Shown piece by piece: positions 1-8,064 of a stretch of DNA of 35,922 nt. The notes under the pieces were generated by a model. The model made no database searches. It saw only the letters and a program-made list of their open reading frames with translations, and was not told the DNA's origin. Position 1 is the stretch's first letter; each line of letters begins with the position of its first letter. A program made the translations under genes and the position numbers. This DNA comes from Alcaligenaceae bacterium (GTDB taxonomy: Bacteria; Pseudomonadota; Gammaproteobacteria; Burkholderiales; Burkholderiaceae_B): NCBI GenBank assembly GCA_029265795.1, contig JAJUGV010000021.1, positions 1 through 35,922 on the forward strand, in the 5' to 3' direction.

Positions 1-306
1 GACCGATCGGCCCGCTCGCTGAAAGTCGGTTGGCCGGACTCGCGCCGCCTGCTGGCGTGACACGGTCACTGCACCACCGATAAAACCGGGAAAACCCTAG
101 GTCTCGATCAGCGAGGAAGCGAACTATAGCATGAATATTTTGAAGAGGGCAAATCGGGGGGAATTTATAGGCTTCTATAGGCTTGAGGCGGCTGCGGCCT
201 TATGCTCTTATACCCAATCACACACGGCCACATACAGGAATTTGCGTCTGCCCCGCCCTACGGTAGCCACCGTCAGGACGGACACGGTAATAAGCATAAG
301 TCACCC
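1..306. other. non-coding region upstream of rng
   Basis: No convincing gene is visible in these 306 bases. A short open frame ends at the TGA at 58-60, but too little is visible to call it a gene tail. There is a 9-bp direct repeat (TATAGGCTT at 166-174 and 176-184, one base apart). A good extended -10 box points leftwards (separate entry). In relatives rng commonly follows maf/rlmH; here no maf end is present just upstream, so rng either has its own promoter in this stretch or sits at a rearranged junction. I could not fix a convincing rightward -35/-10 pair. Confidence 0.5.
123..152 (-). promoter_or_regulatory. candidate strong leftward promoter (extended -10)
   Basis: On the minus strand, TTGCCC (147-152) lies 18 bases upstream of TATAGT (123-128), and the -10 is preceded by TGC, giving the extended form TGCTATAGT. 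Transcription would start near 115 and run off the left edge through a GC-rich leader with no obvious start codon or ribosome binding site. Strong core, GC-rich start and untranslated leader are what rRNA or tRNA operon promoters look like in beta-proteobacteria, so a stable-RNA operon to the left is a reasonable guess. It remains a guess because no RNA gene lies inside the window. Confidence 0.4.
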
Positions 307-1770
307 ATGACAGAAGACATACTCATTAATGTCACGCCCTTCGAGACCCGGGTCGCCCTGGTGGAGCAAGGGGCAGTGCAGGAACTTCACATAGAACGCA
401 GTATCCAGCGAGGGCATGTCGGCAATATCTATCTGGGCAAGGTTGTCCGGGTGCTTCCCGGCATGCAAAGTGCATTCGTCGACATCGGCCTGGAGCGCGC
501 CGCGTTCATCCATGTTGCTGACCTCCGTCAGAATCGTAGCGAACGGAGCCAAGGCCTGCCGGTCACCCCCATCGAAAAACTGCTCTTTGAGGGGCAATTC
601 TTGATGGTACAGGTCATCAAGGACCCACTCGGCACAAAAGGTGCGCGCCTTTCCACTCATATCAGTATTGCGGGACGCATGCTGGTCTACCTGCCCTTCG
701 AACCCCATATTGGGATCTCGCAACGTATCGATTCGGAAAGTGAGCGGATTCAGCTGCGCGAGCGCGTAGCACGCCTGATGACTGACGACGAATCCGGCGG
801 ATTTATCGTTCGCACGCAGGCCGAAGGCGCCACAGACGAGGAACTTGCCGCTGACTGCTCTTATCTGCGTACGCTGTGGGTCGCCATTCAGGAAAAACTC
901 AAAACTCTACCCGCACCAGCGTTGCTATATGCCGATCTCACGCTACCGCAACGAGTACTGCGCGACATGGTGACACCCGCCACGAACAGCATCATGGTGG
1001 ATTCCCGCAGTACCACGCAGGAGCTTATAGAGTGGGCGCAGCGCTACACACCTTCAGTTGTTGAGCGTATCCGTCATTACAGTGGCGAGCGACCCCTTTT
1101 CGACACGGCGAATGTTGACGACGAGATTGCTAGAGCCTTATCACGGCGAGTGGATTTGAAATCGGGCGGCTATCTGATCATCGATCAGACCGAGGCGCTG
1201 ACCACCGTGGACGTCAATACCGGCGGTTATGTGGGCGGCAGAAATTTTGGCGACACCATTTTCAAAACCAATCTTGAAGCAGCCGTCGCCATTGCTCGCC
1301 AACTGCGGCTCCGTAATCTGGGCGGCATCGTCATTCTGGATTTCATCGATATGGAAGACCCGGAACATCGGGAAGCTGTGCTGGCTGAGCTGAATAAGGC
1401 GCTATCTCGGGACCGGACACGCGTAACGGTCAGCGGCTTCAGTCAGCTCGGTTTGGTGGAAATGACCCGTAAACGCACCCGTGATTCTCTTGCCCACCAG
1501 CTGTGTGAACCCTGCCCCACCTGCCAAGCCCGCGGCAATGTGCGCACACCGCGCACCATCTGCTACGAAATTCTGCGCGAAATACTGAGAGAATCCAGAC
1601 AGTTCAACCCCAAGGAATTCCGTATTCTTGCTTCACAGGCAGTGGTAGACCTGTTTCTGGAAGAAGAAAGCGACCATCTTGCGATTCTGGGCGATTTCAT
1701 CGGCAAGCCGGTGTCACTGCAAGTGGAAAGCCAGTACACACAGGAGCAATACGATATCGTTCTAATGTGA
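307..1770 (+). CDS. rng: ribonuclease G
   Basis: RNase G is an endoribonuclease of the RNase E/G family that matures the 5' end of 16S rRNA and cuts AU-rich single-stranded RNA in the cytoplasm. The 487-aa product has the expected length. An S1 RNA-binding domain covers roughly residues 35-125 (start of it: GNIYLGKVVRVLPG). The catalytic aspartates expected from RNase E are present: D302 in ALTTVDVN and D345 in IVILDFIDM. The Zn-link cysteines C403 and C406 (CPTC) follow. It lacks the long disordered tail of RNase E, so it is RNase G. The open frame extends 35 codons further upstream, but the ATG at 307 gives the family N-terminus MTEDILINVTP; no strong Shine-Dalgarno precedes it. It ends in a strong hairpin shared with the convergent lipoprotein gene. 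Confidence 0.95.
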   Translation: MTEDILINVTPFETRVALVEQGAVQELHIERSIQRGHVGNIYLGKVVRVLPGMQSAFVDIGLERAAFIHVADLRQNRSERSQGLPVTPIEKLLFEGQFLMVQVIKDPLGTKGARLSTHISIAGRMLVYLPFEPHIGISQRIDSESERIQLRERVARLMTDDESGGFIVRTQAEGATDEELAADCSYLRTLWVAIQEKLKTLPAPALLYADLTLPQRVLRDMVTPATNSIMVDSRSTTQELIEWAQRYTPSVVERIRHYSGERPLFDTANVDDEIARALSRRVDLKSGGYLIIDQTEALTTVDVNTGGYVGGRNFGDTIFKTNLEAAVAIARQLRLRNLGGIVILDFIDMEDPEHREAVLAELNKALSRDRTRVTVSGFSQLGLVEMTRKRTRDSLAHQLCEPCPTCQARGNVRTPRTICYEILREILRESRQFNPKEFRILASQAVVDLFLEEESDHLAILGDFIGKPVSLQVESQYTQEQYDIVLM

Positions 1771-1773
1771 AAC

Positions 1774-1792
1774 CGGCCGGCAATGCCGGCCG
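1774..1792. terminator. bidirectional hairpin between rng and lipoprotein gene
   Basis: A perfect 8-bp stem (CGGCCGGC / GCCGGCCG) closes a 3-base loop (AAT), four bases after the rng stop and seven bases before the stop of the convergent lipoprotein gene. Neither flank has a long T tract, so it may be a weak intrinsic terminator or mainly a 3'-end stabilising hairpin for both transcripts. Confidence 0.65.
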
Positions 1793-1798
1793 TCAAAA

Positions 1799-2233
1799 TC
1801 AGGCGTCGCAAACACCGGGGCTGCGCACCGCCGACAGCATGCGATCGACCCGCTGCTGCACATCGTCGTTGTAATAGTAGCTATACACGCGCACGATCAC
1901 CCGTTTGGGCGAACGCATCGACTCAGGAAACTGAGTCAGATCAGCTAGCACCACGTTTTCGTAGCTATCGGGCGTTTCTGGTGTTTCAATCAAACTTGCG
2001 AAGCCGGTTTCGCCTTCATGCATGACGAAGCGAGGGGCACTGCCACAGGCCGCCCGATGCTTGAAGAGGTTGCGCTGCAACGACGGAAGATCCATCTCGC
2101 CAATGACGACTTCAGTAACGAAGTGGACCGATTTGCGGAGATCCTGGGGTTGTACGCCGGCACCACCGGTGGATGCACATCCCGCAACTGCGCTGCCAAG
2201 GGCGAGAGCCAACAGTATCTTCTTGAACGGCAC
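1799..2233 (-). CDS. small putative lipoprotein
   Basis: I do not recognise a named family. The 144-aa product begins with a textbook lipoprotein signal: KK at 4-5, a hydrophobic stretch, and lipobox VAGC with the lipidated cysteine at C19, followed by ASTGG. Alanine at +2 predicts outer-membrane sorting by Lol. The mature part of about 125 residues is mixed alpha/beta in character, with two cysteines (the C of RAACGS and the penultimate part GVCDA) that could form a disulfide. The start is GTG at 2233: msbA's TGA ends at 2235, one base away, and AGGAG (2240-2244, inside the msbA end) sits six bases upstream. This tight spacing indicates co-transcription with msbA. A role in envelope biogenesis is plausible from context only. 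Confidence 0.8.
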   Translation of the reverse strand: MPFKKILLALALGSAVAGCASTGGAGVQPQDLRKSVHFVTEVVIGEMDLPSLQRNLFKHRAACGSAPRFVMHEGETGFASLIETPETPDSYENVVLADLTQFPESMRSPKRVIVRVYSYYYNDDVQQRVDRMLSAVRSPGVCDA

Positions 2234-2234
2234 A

Positions 2235-4019
2235 TCAGACTCCTATTTTTTCTTGAAACTGCATACGATACAGGGATGCATACAGGCCCTCTGCAGCCAG
2301 TAGCTCGTCATGCCTGCCCTGCTCGACAATGCGTCCACCATCCAGCACCACGATCAGGTCTGCCTTCTGCACTGTCGACAGGCGATGGGCGATGACCAAC
2401 GTCGTGCGCCCGGCCATCAGCCTTTCCAAGGACGCCTGTACCTGCCGTTCGGATTCGTTGTCGAGGGCTGATGTCGCTTCATCGAGGATCAGTATGGGGG
2501 CATTTTTGATCAGAGCCCTCGCGATAGCCAGGCGCTGACGCTGGCCTCCGGAGAGCTGACTGGCGTTTTCCCCCACCTGTGTATCCAGACCCTCCGGCAG
2601 GCTGTCGACGAATTCCAGCAGGTTGGCGGCCTCGAGTGCATCACGGATGTCCTGACGGCTCGCTTCGTGCAGCGCGCCGTAACCCACGTTCTCGGCAATC
2701 GTGCCATCGAACATGACCACATCCTGACTCACCAGCGCCAACTGCGCACGCAGGCTCTTGAGCTTGATGTCGCGTATGTCGTGGCCATCGATCAGAACTT
2801 CACCTTTGGCGGGAACCACAAAACGGGGAATTGTGTTGACCAGCGTGGTCTTGCCGCTACCGGAGCGTCCGACCAAGGCCACGGTCTGACCTGGCTCGAC
2901 AACCAAGGAAATATCGTTCAGCACATCGGTGTCGACACCCTCAAACCGGTGCGTCACATTACGAAACTCTATACGCCCTTGCACCGGATCTGAAAATTCC
3001 CGACTTCCCGTGTCTTGTTCAGGGTCGCTGTCCACCAAAGCGAAGACACTCTCCGCGGAGGTGAGCATGCGCTGCATGGCGCTGGCTATCTTGGTGAGCT
3101 TTTTCACCGGGTCAAAAATCTGCCCCAATGCCGCCATAAAGGCGGCAAAGCTGCCCACCGTTAGGGTGCCGTGATTTGCTTGGTAAAGCGCCACGGCAAT
3201 CACCGCTGCGACGGCCACCGCAATGAAGAATTGCGAAAGCGGTGACATGGCTGCATCGGCGCTGGCCGCCCGCATCGCAAAGCGTCTGAGCCGGGAATTG
3301 ACATAGGCGAAGCGCCCCGATTCCCGTTCATAGCCGTCAAACAATTTAATGACCCGCTGGCCTTCTATGCCTTCACGCACCACCCGTGTCAGCTCAGCGT
3401 TCATGGTGATGGTGTCGCGATTGATACGCCGCAAGCGGCGAATAAAGACACTGGCCGTATAGACCGACACCGGCAGCACCACCAGTACGATGAGTGTGAG
3501 CTCCCATGACATATAAAGCAGCACAACCAGCAGCGCGATGACCACCAGCGATTCGCGCACAATGACGGTAATGACTTCTGTTGCGTACTGAGTGACGTTA
3601 CCCGCATCGATGGTGAATCGATTCAGGAGCCGGCCCGTATCGCTGCGCTTGTACTCTTCGTCCGACATGCCGAGCAGACGCTCGAACATGTCCTTGCGTA
3701 TACCCAACAGGGTATTGTTGGCGACCCAGGCCAGCAGATATGAGCTGCCGAAACTGCTGACACCCCGCAAGAGGATCAGACCGATCACCGCCAGAGGGAT
3801 GGCCCAGATATAGTGTGGCTTGGCGCCGGTGAAGCCTTCGTCGATCAGGGGCTTGGTGATAATGGCCAATGTAGGCTGTGTGGCAGCGGAAATACCGACC
3901 AGTAGCAGCGCCACTACGATGGCCTTCCAGTATTGCCCGACGCGACCGTAGATGCGGCGCCACAGATCGAACTTCACGGGCCTGGATTGGGCGTCGGCCG
4001 CCGGGCTTTGTGACTTCAA
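2235..4019 (-). CDS. msbA: lipid A export permease/ATP-binding protein MsbA
   Basis: MsbA is a homodimeric inner-membrane ABC half-transporter that flips lipid A-core from the inner to the outer leaflet. The 594-aa product has the fused membrane domain (about residues 30-325, several hydrophobic segments at 33-55, 70-97, 150-190 and 262-285) and ATPase domain (350-590). Visible ATPase motifs are Walker A GRSGSGKT (384-391), signature LSGGQ (489-493), Walker B ILILDE (509-514) and H-loop H545. Length and domain order match MsbA. It is divergent from the GT9 gene at 4124 and translationally close-coupled to the small lipoprotein gene. With the glycosyltransferases and Kdo kinase elsewhere in the window, it supports an LPS export role over a generic multidrug exporter. 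Confidence 0.93.
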   Translation of the reverse strand: MKSQSPAADAQSRPVKFDLWRRIYGRVGQYWKAIVVALLLVGISAATQPTLAIITKPLIDEGFTGAKPHYIWAIPLAVIGLILLRGVSSFGSSYLLAWVANNTLLGIRKDMFERLLGMSDEEYKRSDTGRLLNRFTIDAGNVTQYATEVITVIVRESLVVIALLVVLLYMSWELTLIVLVVLPVSVYTASVFIRRLRRINRDTITMNAELTRVVREGIEGQRVIKLFDGYERESGRFAYVNSRLRRFAMRAASADAAMSPLSQFFIAVAVAAVIAVALYQANHGTLTVGSFAAFMAALGQIFDPVKKLTKIASAMQRMLTSAESVFALVDSDPEQDTGSREFSDPVQGRIEFRNVTHRFEGVDTDVLNDISLVVEPGQTVALVGRSGSGKTTLVNTIPRFVVPAKGEVLIDGHDIRDIKLKSLRAQLALVSQDVVMFDGTIAENVGYGALHEASRQDIRDALEAANLLEFVDSLPEGLDTQVGENASQLSGGQRQRLAIARALIKNAPILILDEATSALDNESERQVQASLERLMAGRTTLVIAHRLSTVQKADLIVVLDGGRIVEQGRHDELLAAEGLYASLYRMQFQEKIGV

Positions 4020-4123
4020 GGTTGAACTCGCTTATATACTAATAGAGCAACAGGCGCCTCATTTTACCCGCCCACTCCAACCCTGCACGCTGTAGCTGCG
4101 AATCTGCCCGTACCATCCAATCT
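4020..4123. promoter_or_regulatory. divergent promoter region msbA / GT9 gene
   Basis: This 104-base gap separates two divergently transcribed genes and must hold a promoter for at least msbA. An AT-rich core at 4031-4046 contains TATACT (4035-4040) reading right and overlapping TATATA-like boxes reading left. I could not pair either with a convincing -35. No hairpin or operator palindrome stands out. Confidence 0.35.
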
Positions 4124-5089
4124 ATGACTCCCGTTTCAGCCATCTATCTGCGCGTGCCAAATTGGATCGGCGATGTCTGCATGAGCCTGCCCAGCCTGGA
4201 TGCGGCATTGGCCACCGGTGTGCCGGTCGTGGTGTGTGCGCGCAGCTGGGCGCGCGACCTTCTGGGGGGCTACGATCTGGCGGGTTTCATCGAAATGAAG
4301 GGGCGTTGGCGAGAAGATCGTGCCGCTGTCCATTCCTTTCGCAAGAAGGCCGCCCACGCGCATCCGCGCGGCCTGCTGCTGCCGGATTCGCTCTCCAGTG
4401 CAATGGTATTCAGCTTCGCCGGTGTGCCTAGTGCAGGCTATCGCGACGACGGCCGCAGCCTGATCCTGCGTTGGCCAATGCGTAAGCCCCAGGGCAATTT
4501 ACATGCGGTCGAATCCTGGTATCACCTCACCAGTCTGGCCTTACGCCGTTGGGGGCTTCCAACGCCACCACCCAGGCCATCCAGGCAATTGGGATTACGC
4601 CTGACCGATAGACACCGCAGCGAAGCACAAGACGCCATTGAAAAAGCCGGCCTCACAGAAGGCGGATTTGTATTGATCGCGCCGACGGCTACCGGGCTGC
4701 ATAAGGGTCGCGTCAAAGTGTGGCCACATTTTGATGTCCTGGTAAGGCGATTACAGGAAGGCGGTCATACCGTTGTGATGTGTCCGCCGCCTTCGGAGTC
4801 GGAGGCAGCTCGGAAGAACGCGCCCACCGCCATTTGCCTGCCTCCCATGAAGCTGGGGGCCTTTGCTACACTGACCCAGCTTGCCGGCCTTGTGGTCTGC
4901 AATGACTCGGGTGTGTCCCACTTGGCAGCAGCCGCGGGCGCACGTCAAATTACATTGTTCGGAGTCACACAACGCGAGCGGACCGGCCCTTGGTCGACTG
5001 ATGCGACCTGCCTGGGAAGCGAGCATGGCTGGCCCTCGCTTCAAGAGGTAGAAGACCAGATCGTGGCTTTCACACAACTGCAATATTGA
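4124..5089 (+). CDS. glycosyltransferase family 9 (heptosyltransferase-like)
   Basis: GT9 enzymes transfer L-glycero-D-manno-heptose from ADP-heptose to the LPS inner core at the cytoplasmic face of the inner membrane. The 321-aa product has the family N-terminal signature in VPNWIGDVCMSLPSLDA (residues about 11-27), nearly identical in pattern to WaaF, and the nucleotide-sugar side motif CNDSGVSHLAAAAGA near residue 265. The K at GLHKGRVKVWP fits the phosphate-binding loop. This is somewhat shorter than typical WaaF (about 340-350 aa). It could be WaaF or another heptosyltransferase; the window alone cannot tell. No strong ribosome binding site precedes the ATG. It is followed 20 bases later by the DUF218 membrane gene in the same direction. 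Confidence 0.85.
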   Translation: MTPVSAIYLRVPNWIGDVCMSLPSLDAALATGVPVVVCARSWARDLLGGYDLAGFIEMKGRWREDRAAVHSFRKKAAHAHPRGLLLPDSLSSAMVFSFAGVPSAGYRDDGRSLILRWPMRKPQGNLHAVESWYHLTSLALRRWGLPTPPPRPSRQLGLRLTDRHRSEAQDAIEKAGLTEGGFVLIAPTATGLHKGRVKVWPHFDVLVRRLQEGGHTVVMCPPPSESEAARKNAPTAICLPPMKLGAFATLTQLAGLVVCNDSGVSHLAAAAGARQITLFGVTQRERTGPWSTDATCLGSEHGWPSLQEVEDQIVAFTQLQY

Positions 5090-5109
5090 ACTAAGTACCG
5101 TCCACACGC

Positions 5110-5874
5110 ATGCTGCTGTCCAGCCTTCTGACCAATCTCGTGATACCGCTGAACCTGGGCATTGCGTTATTGGTGCTGGGCGTCTTGTGTTATATGTTGC
5201 GTCGGCGTCGTATTGCCATGCTGTTCGTTGGCGGTGGTCTTGCCTGGGTACTGTTCTGGTCCTTACCCGCCACAACCTTATGGGCCGGTGGACACCTTGA
5301 ACAACTTTATCCCTATCGGCCCCCGGCGGAGCTGCCGGCGGCGGAGGCGATAGTCGTCCTGGGAGGCAGCACCGCCAATAATCGCCCCAACTGGTTTGGA
5401 CCATATGACCGTTCCACCACCATTGCCCGTGTGGACACGGCCGCCCGTATCTACCATGCCGAACGAGCACCGCTGATCGTCGTTTCTGGTGCAGCACTGG
5501 AGGGCAATGTCAGCGAGGCCCGCATCATGGCCAATTCGCTGCAACAGCAAGGTGTACCCTTAGACGCCATCGTCCAAGAAAGTGAAAGCCTGACCACATA
5601 CCAAAACGCGCTCTACACCGCCAGAGTTCTCAAGGAACGTGGCATAGACCATGTGTTGCTGGTGACATCCGCCCTGCATATGCCGCGCGCGATGGGGGTG
5701 TTCCGAAAACAACAGGTCGACGCCACTGCTGCCGGGTCGCCACCCCAGATCGTGGTGCCGGATGACCCGGCATTTTCCTTCTGGTTGCCCAGTATGCACG
5801 TGCTTTCCGCCAGCCGCTCAGTGGTCAAGGAGTACGTAGGGATGCTGGTGTACTGGCTACGCGGATGGCTGTAA
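5110..5874 (+). CDS. YdcF/ElyC-like DUF218 membrane protein
   Basis: The 254-aa product has two N-terminal hydrophobic segments (about 5-30 and 35-58) followed by a DUF218 domain from about residue 79. Visible family motifs are AIVVLGGS (80-87), a central LIVVSGA (122-128) and [17 protein letters not shown] (184-200). Proteins of this shape include ElyC and SanA, which act in envelope integrity and undecaprenyl-phosphate carrier metabolism in E. coli. The exact substrate is unknown. The topology predicts the DUF218 domain in the periplasm. It is probably co-transcribed with the GT9 gene and overlaps the next gene at one base (TAATG), so translation is coupled. I choose an ElyC-like call because of the two leading membrane spans. 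Confidence 0.85.
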   Translation: MLLSSLLTNLVIPLNLGIALLVLGVLCYMLRRRRIAMLFVGGGLAWVLFWSLPATTLWAGGHLEQLYPYRPPAELPAAEAIVVLGGSTANNRPNWFGPYDRSTTIARVDTAARIYHAERAPLIVVSGAALEGNVSEARIMANSLQQQGVPLDAIVQESESLTTYQNALYTARVLKERGIDHVLLVTSALHMPRAMGVFRKQQVDATAAGSPPQIVVPDDPAFSFWLPSMHVLSASRSVVKEYVGMLVYWLRGWL

Positions 5875-6128
5875 TGGAATGTCGACCCGGCTGTGGCGCG
5901 TGCTGCATCGCGCCTTCGATATCCAGCCCGATTCCCGGCATGCCAGACGGTAAGCCGGCGGGTATGCGCTGCGTCCAGCTGGACGCAGCTAACCGGTGCA
6001 AAATCTTCGGCCGGCCAGAGCGCCCTCAAGTGTGCGCGTCTTTAAGCCCGGAGCCTGTTATGTGTGGCCAGAACCGCGAGCAGGCCATGCTATGGCTGAC
6101 ACAGCTGGAAACCAACACCCGGCCCTGA
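5874..6128 (+). CDS. YkgJ/YeiW-type cysteine cluster protein
   Basis: This is a small 84-aa cysteine-rich protein of the UPF0153/YkgJ (CxxxCxxCC) family, presumed to bind zinc or an iron-sulfur cluster; its function is unknown. Cysteines fall at C3, C7, C10, C11, C33, C42, C54 and C64. The core CRPGCGACC is followed by [17 protein letters not shown], a stretch very similar to E. coli YeiW as I remember it. An in-frame ATG at 5865 would add three residues; I prefer the ATG at 5874 because it gives the family N-terminus and overlaps the upstream TAA as TAATG. The gene converges with the GT4 gene, leaving only three bases between the two stop codons. Confidence 0.88.
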   Translation: MECRPGCGACCIAPSISSPIPGMPDGKPAGMRCVQLDAANRCKIFGRPERPQVCASLSPEPVMCGQNREQAMLWLTQLETNTRP

Positions 6129-6136
6129 ATCTCAGG
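6124..6136. repeat. small inverted repeat carrying both convergent stop codons
   Basis: CCTGA-ATC-TCAGG is a perfect 5-bp inverted repeat with a 3-base loop. The TGA of the cysteine-cluster gene (6126-6128) and the TGA of the convergent GT4 gene (6132-6134, minus strand) occupy its two arms. It is too short to be a confident terminator. Confidence 0.4.
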
Positions 6137-7298
6137 ACGCAGCCTGCTCTTCGAGACATTTAGCGTAAAGTGCTTCGTACTGCCGGGCGACTTCCCCCCA
6201 GCTGTGACGATCCACCACCCGCGCCCCCCCTTCACGCAGAATTGCCGCCAATTGTGCATCGGTGGCAACCGCCCTGACGCCCGCTGCCAACTCGTCGTGG
6301 GCTTCAGGATGGCTGAGTACCAACGCTTCGCGCCGCGATTCGACATATTGGGCAAACCCGCACCATGGCGCTGGGCTCAGAATGACAGGCAGGTCGAACG
6401 ACATGGCTTCCAGAGGAGCCATGCCGAAGCTGTCGTTCAAGGTGGGGTGAATGTATACATCTGCCGCCAGGAAATATGGCGCGACGTCGGAAGTCTCGGG
6501 CAACAAAGTGACTCGTGACAAGATAGACGCATACTCCGGGTTTTTTTGAAGGTGATCACGAGCTGCCGCATTAGCCCCGACCACCAGCAATTTGTAGTGT
6601 TCGGGCAAGCTTGCCAGTGCTTTGAGCGCGGTAGGCAGACCTTTTCGCAAGGGATTGCGTGCCACTAGCAGACACACCCAATCATCTGCGGCATATTCCA
6701 ATCGCGCCCGGGTGGCAATCCGGGCCGTAGCATCCTCCTGCCCGGGACGCAGGACACCGGGAGGAATGATAGGAAAGTCTCGATCTGCCCCATAAGCTTC
6801 ACGCAGTTGCTCGGCAATCAGGCCGGAGACGCCGACAACACGATGGCCGGGCCGCGGCCGCAGCCGTATCTGCTCGAGTAGCAGATAGGTTTGAACCCGG
6901 GGACTGATATACGAAAGTATGCGCTTGAGCCGCGGTAAGGGGCGCACTCTCCAGTTGTAACGCACAGGCGTAACATGAACGACTTCGACATCACCACAGT
7001 AGCCGTTCATATGAGAATGCACGATGTCATACTTCTTGTGGGTGGCGCGCTTGGCCAGCATCGCAAAGATCAGCACCCGTAGCCAACTAGGCAGCCGTCG
7101 TGAGACGCGTATACGCACATACGGCAGACGAAGGTCACAGGCCGCATCATATTCACGGGCCAGCACAGTAACGTCATGGCGCCGCGAAAGCTCACGCATC
7201 AATTCGACGCCATAGGCTTCCGCCCCGCCGAACCGGTTACCAAAACGGTCAACCACGAAAGCGATCTTAAGTCGGCGCCCACTGGAAGAAGACGGCAT
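6132..7298 (-). CDS. glycosyltransferase family 4 (LPS core, RfaG-like)
   Basis: This 388-aa GT-B fold enzyme has an N-terminal acceptor domain beginning LKIAFVVDRFGNRFGGAE (10-27), typical of WaaG/RfaG-type LPS core glycosyltransferases, and a C-terminal nucleotide-sugar domain with LLVARNPLRKG (210-220) and HPTLNDSFGMAPLEAM (284-299). In the usual E-x7-E motif the first glutamate is aspartate here (D289-x7-E297), a conservative change. It likely adds a hexose to the core on the cytoplasmic face of the inner membrane; donor and acceptor cannot be assigned. The open frame runs 18 codons further upstream into the preceding deacetylase gene; I choose the ATG at 7298, 14 bases after that gene's stop. 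It is the last gene of the dnaE-GT block. Confidence 0.87.
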   Translation of the reverse strand: MPSSSSGRRLKIAFVVDRFGNRFGGAEAYGVELMRELSRRHDVTVLAREYDAACDLRLPYVRIRVSRRLPSWLRVLIFAMLAKRATHKKYDIVHSHMNGYCGDVEVVHVTPVRYNWRVRPLPRLKRILSYISPRVQTYLLLEQIRLRPRPGHRVVGVSGLIAEQLREAYGADRDFPIIPPGVLRPGQEDATARIATRARLEYAADDWVCLLVARNPLRKGLPTALKALASLPEHYKLLVVGANAAARDHLQKNPEYASILSRVTLLPETSDVAPYFLAADVYIHPTLNDSFGMAPLEAMSFDLPVILSPAPWCGFAQYVESRREALVLSHPEAHDELAAGVRAVATDAQLAAILREGGARVVDRHSWGEVARQYEALYAKCLEEQAAS

Positions 7299-7312
7299 GA
7301 CAGTTCGCCTAC

Positions 7313-8035
7313 TTAGAGGGTCCGTCGCCGCTCTTCCAGACGGGTCATGCACTTCTGGAGAAAGCGGACGAGGTGGGTGGAGCGCGCGACCATCACCCTC
7401 GGTAGCCCCAGGGGGTCATCGGTAGGCTTGGCGAGGCCGGATGATGTCGTCGTGGCATTGGTGTAGCCCGCCTGGCGTGCAAGTTCACGCACTTTGTCGT
7501 TTTCGGCACCGTAGGGATAGCAAAAGGCGGTAACGGCCTCGCCAAGAATCTGTTCCAACTCTGAGCGTGAGCCTTGTATTTCTTCGAGGGCTTCGGCCTC
7601 GGGCAAGGCAGTCAAACGCGCATGACTCAGCGTATGCGACCCAACCTCCATGCCATGCTGTGCCCATTTGCGCATCTCGTCTTCTGACATCAGATCGGAG
7701 TGTGCAACGCCTTCGTCGTAATCCCACGCATTGCCACCGTCGAGCTGTCGCACCACAAAATAGTTGGTGGCGGTGAAGCCGACTTCCTGCAGAACAGGCA
7801 GGGCATTCTGGTAGACATTGCGATAGCCGTCATCAAAAGTGATACCGACCACCTTGCCCTGCCGCTCCCCGCGTACATAGGGCATGATGTCCCGCATGGA
7901 CAGGCCGCGATAACCCAGGCGCCGCAGCCAGCGCATCTGGCGTCGGAAGGACGCAGGATGCACAGTCAAGCTGCGATAAGGTGTGCCCTTTGGTGGAGGC
8001 TCACCTATCTGGTGATACATCAGTATGGGAACCAT
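7313..8035 (-). CDS. polysaccharide deacetylase (CE4 family), second copy
   Basis: A 240-aa NodB-homology enzyme that should remove N-acetyl (or similar) groups from a sugar. Motifs: N-terminal ILMYHQI (4-10), TFDDGY (66-71) with D68/D69 as catalytic base and metal ligand, SHTLSH (133-138) with metal ligands H134 and H138, and FCYPYG near residue 171. No signal peptide is present, so it probably acts in the cytoplasm on lipid-linked LPS core intermediates. In Bordetella LPS, glucosamine is left unacetylated; a deacetylase inside the core cluster fits such a role, by inference. The ATG at 8035 is 29 bases after the GT2 stop. It is about 38 residues shorter than its partner at 8913 and not a recent duplicate. 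Confidence 0.88.
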   Translation of the reverse strand: MVPILMYHQIGEPPPKGTPYRSLTVHPASFRRQMRWLRRLGYRGLSMRDIMPYVRGERQGKVVGITFDDGYRNVYQNALPVLQEVGFTATNYFVVRQLDGGNAWDYDEGVAHSDLMSEDEMRKWAQHGMEVGSHTLSHARLTALPEAEALEEIQGSRSELEQILGEAVTAFCYPYGAENDKVRELARQAGYTNATTTSSGLAKPTDDPLGLPRVMVARSTHLVRFLQKCMTRLEERRRTL

Positions 8036-8064
8036 AGCTTTCGCCTGCCAGGCAGGGCGCGTCT

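Noticed and set aside
1-60. Short open frame ending in TGA at the left edge
   Set aside because: Only 19 residues with no recognisable features; another frame is also open here, and a leftward promoter fits the stretch as well.
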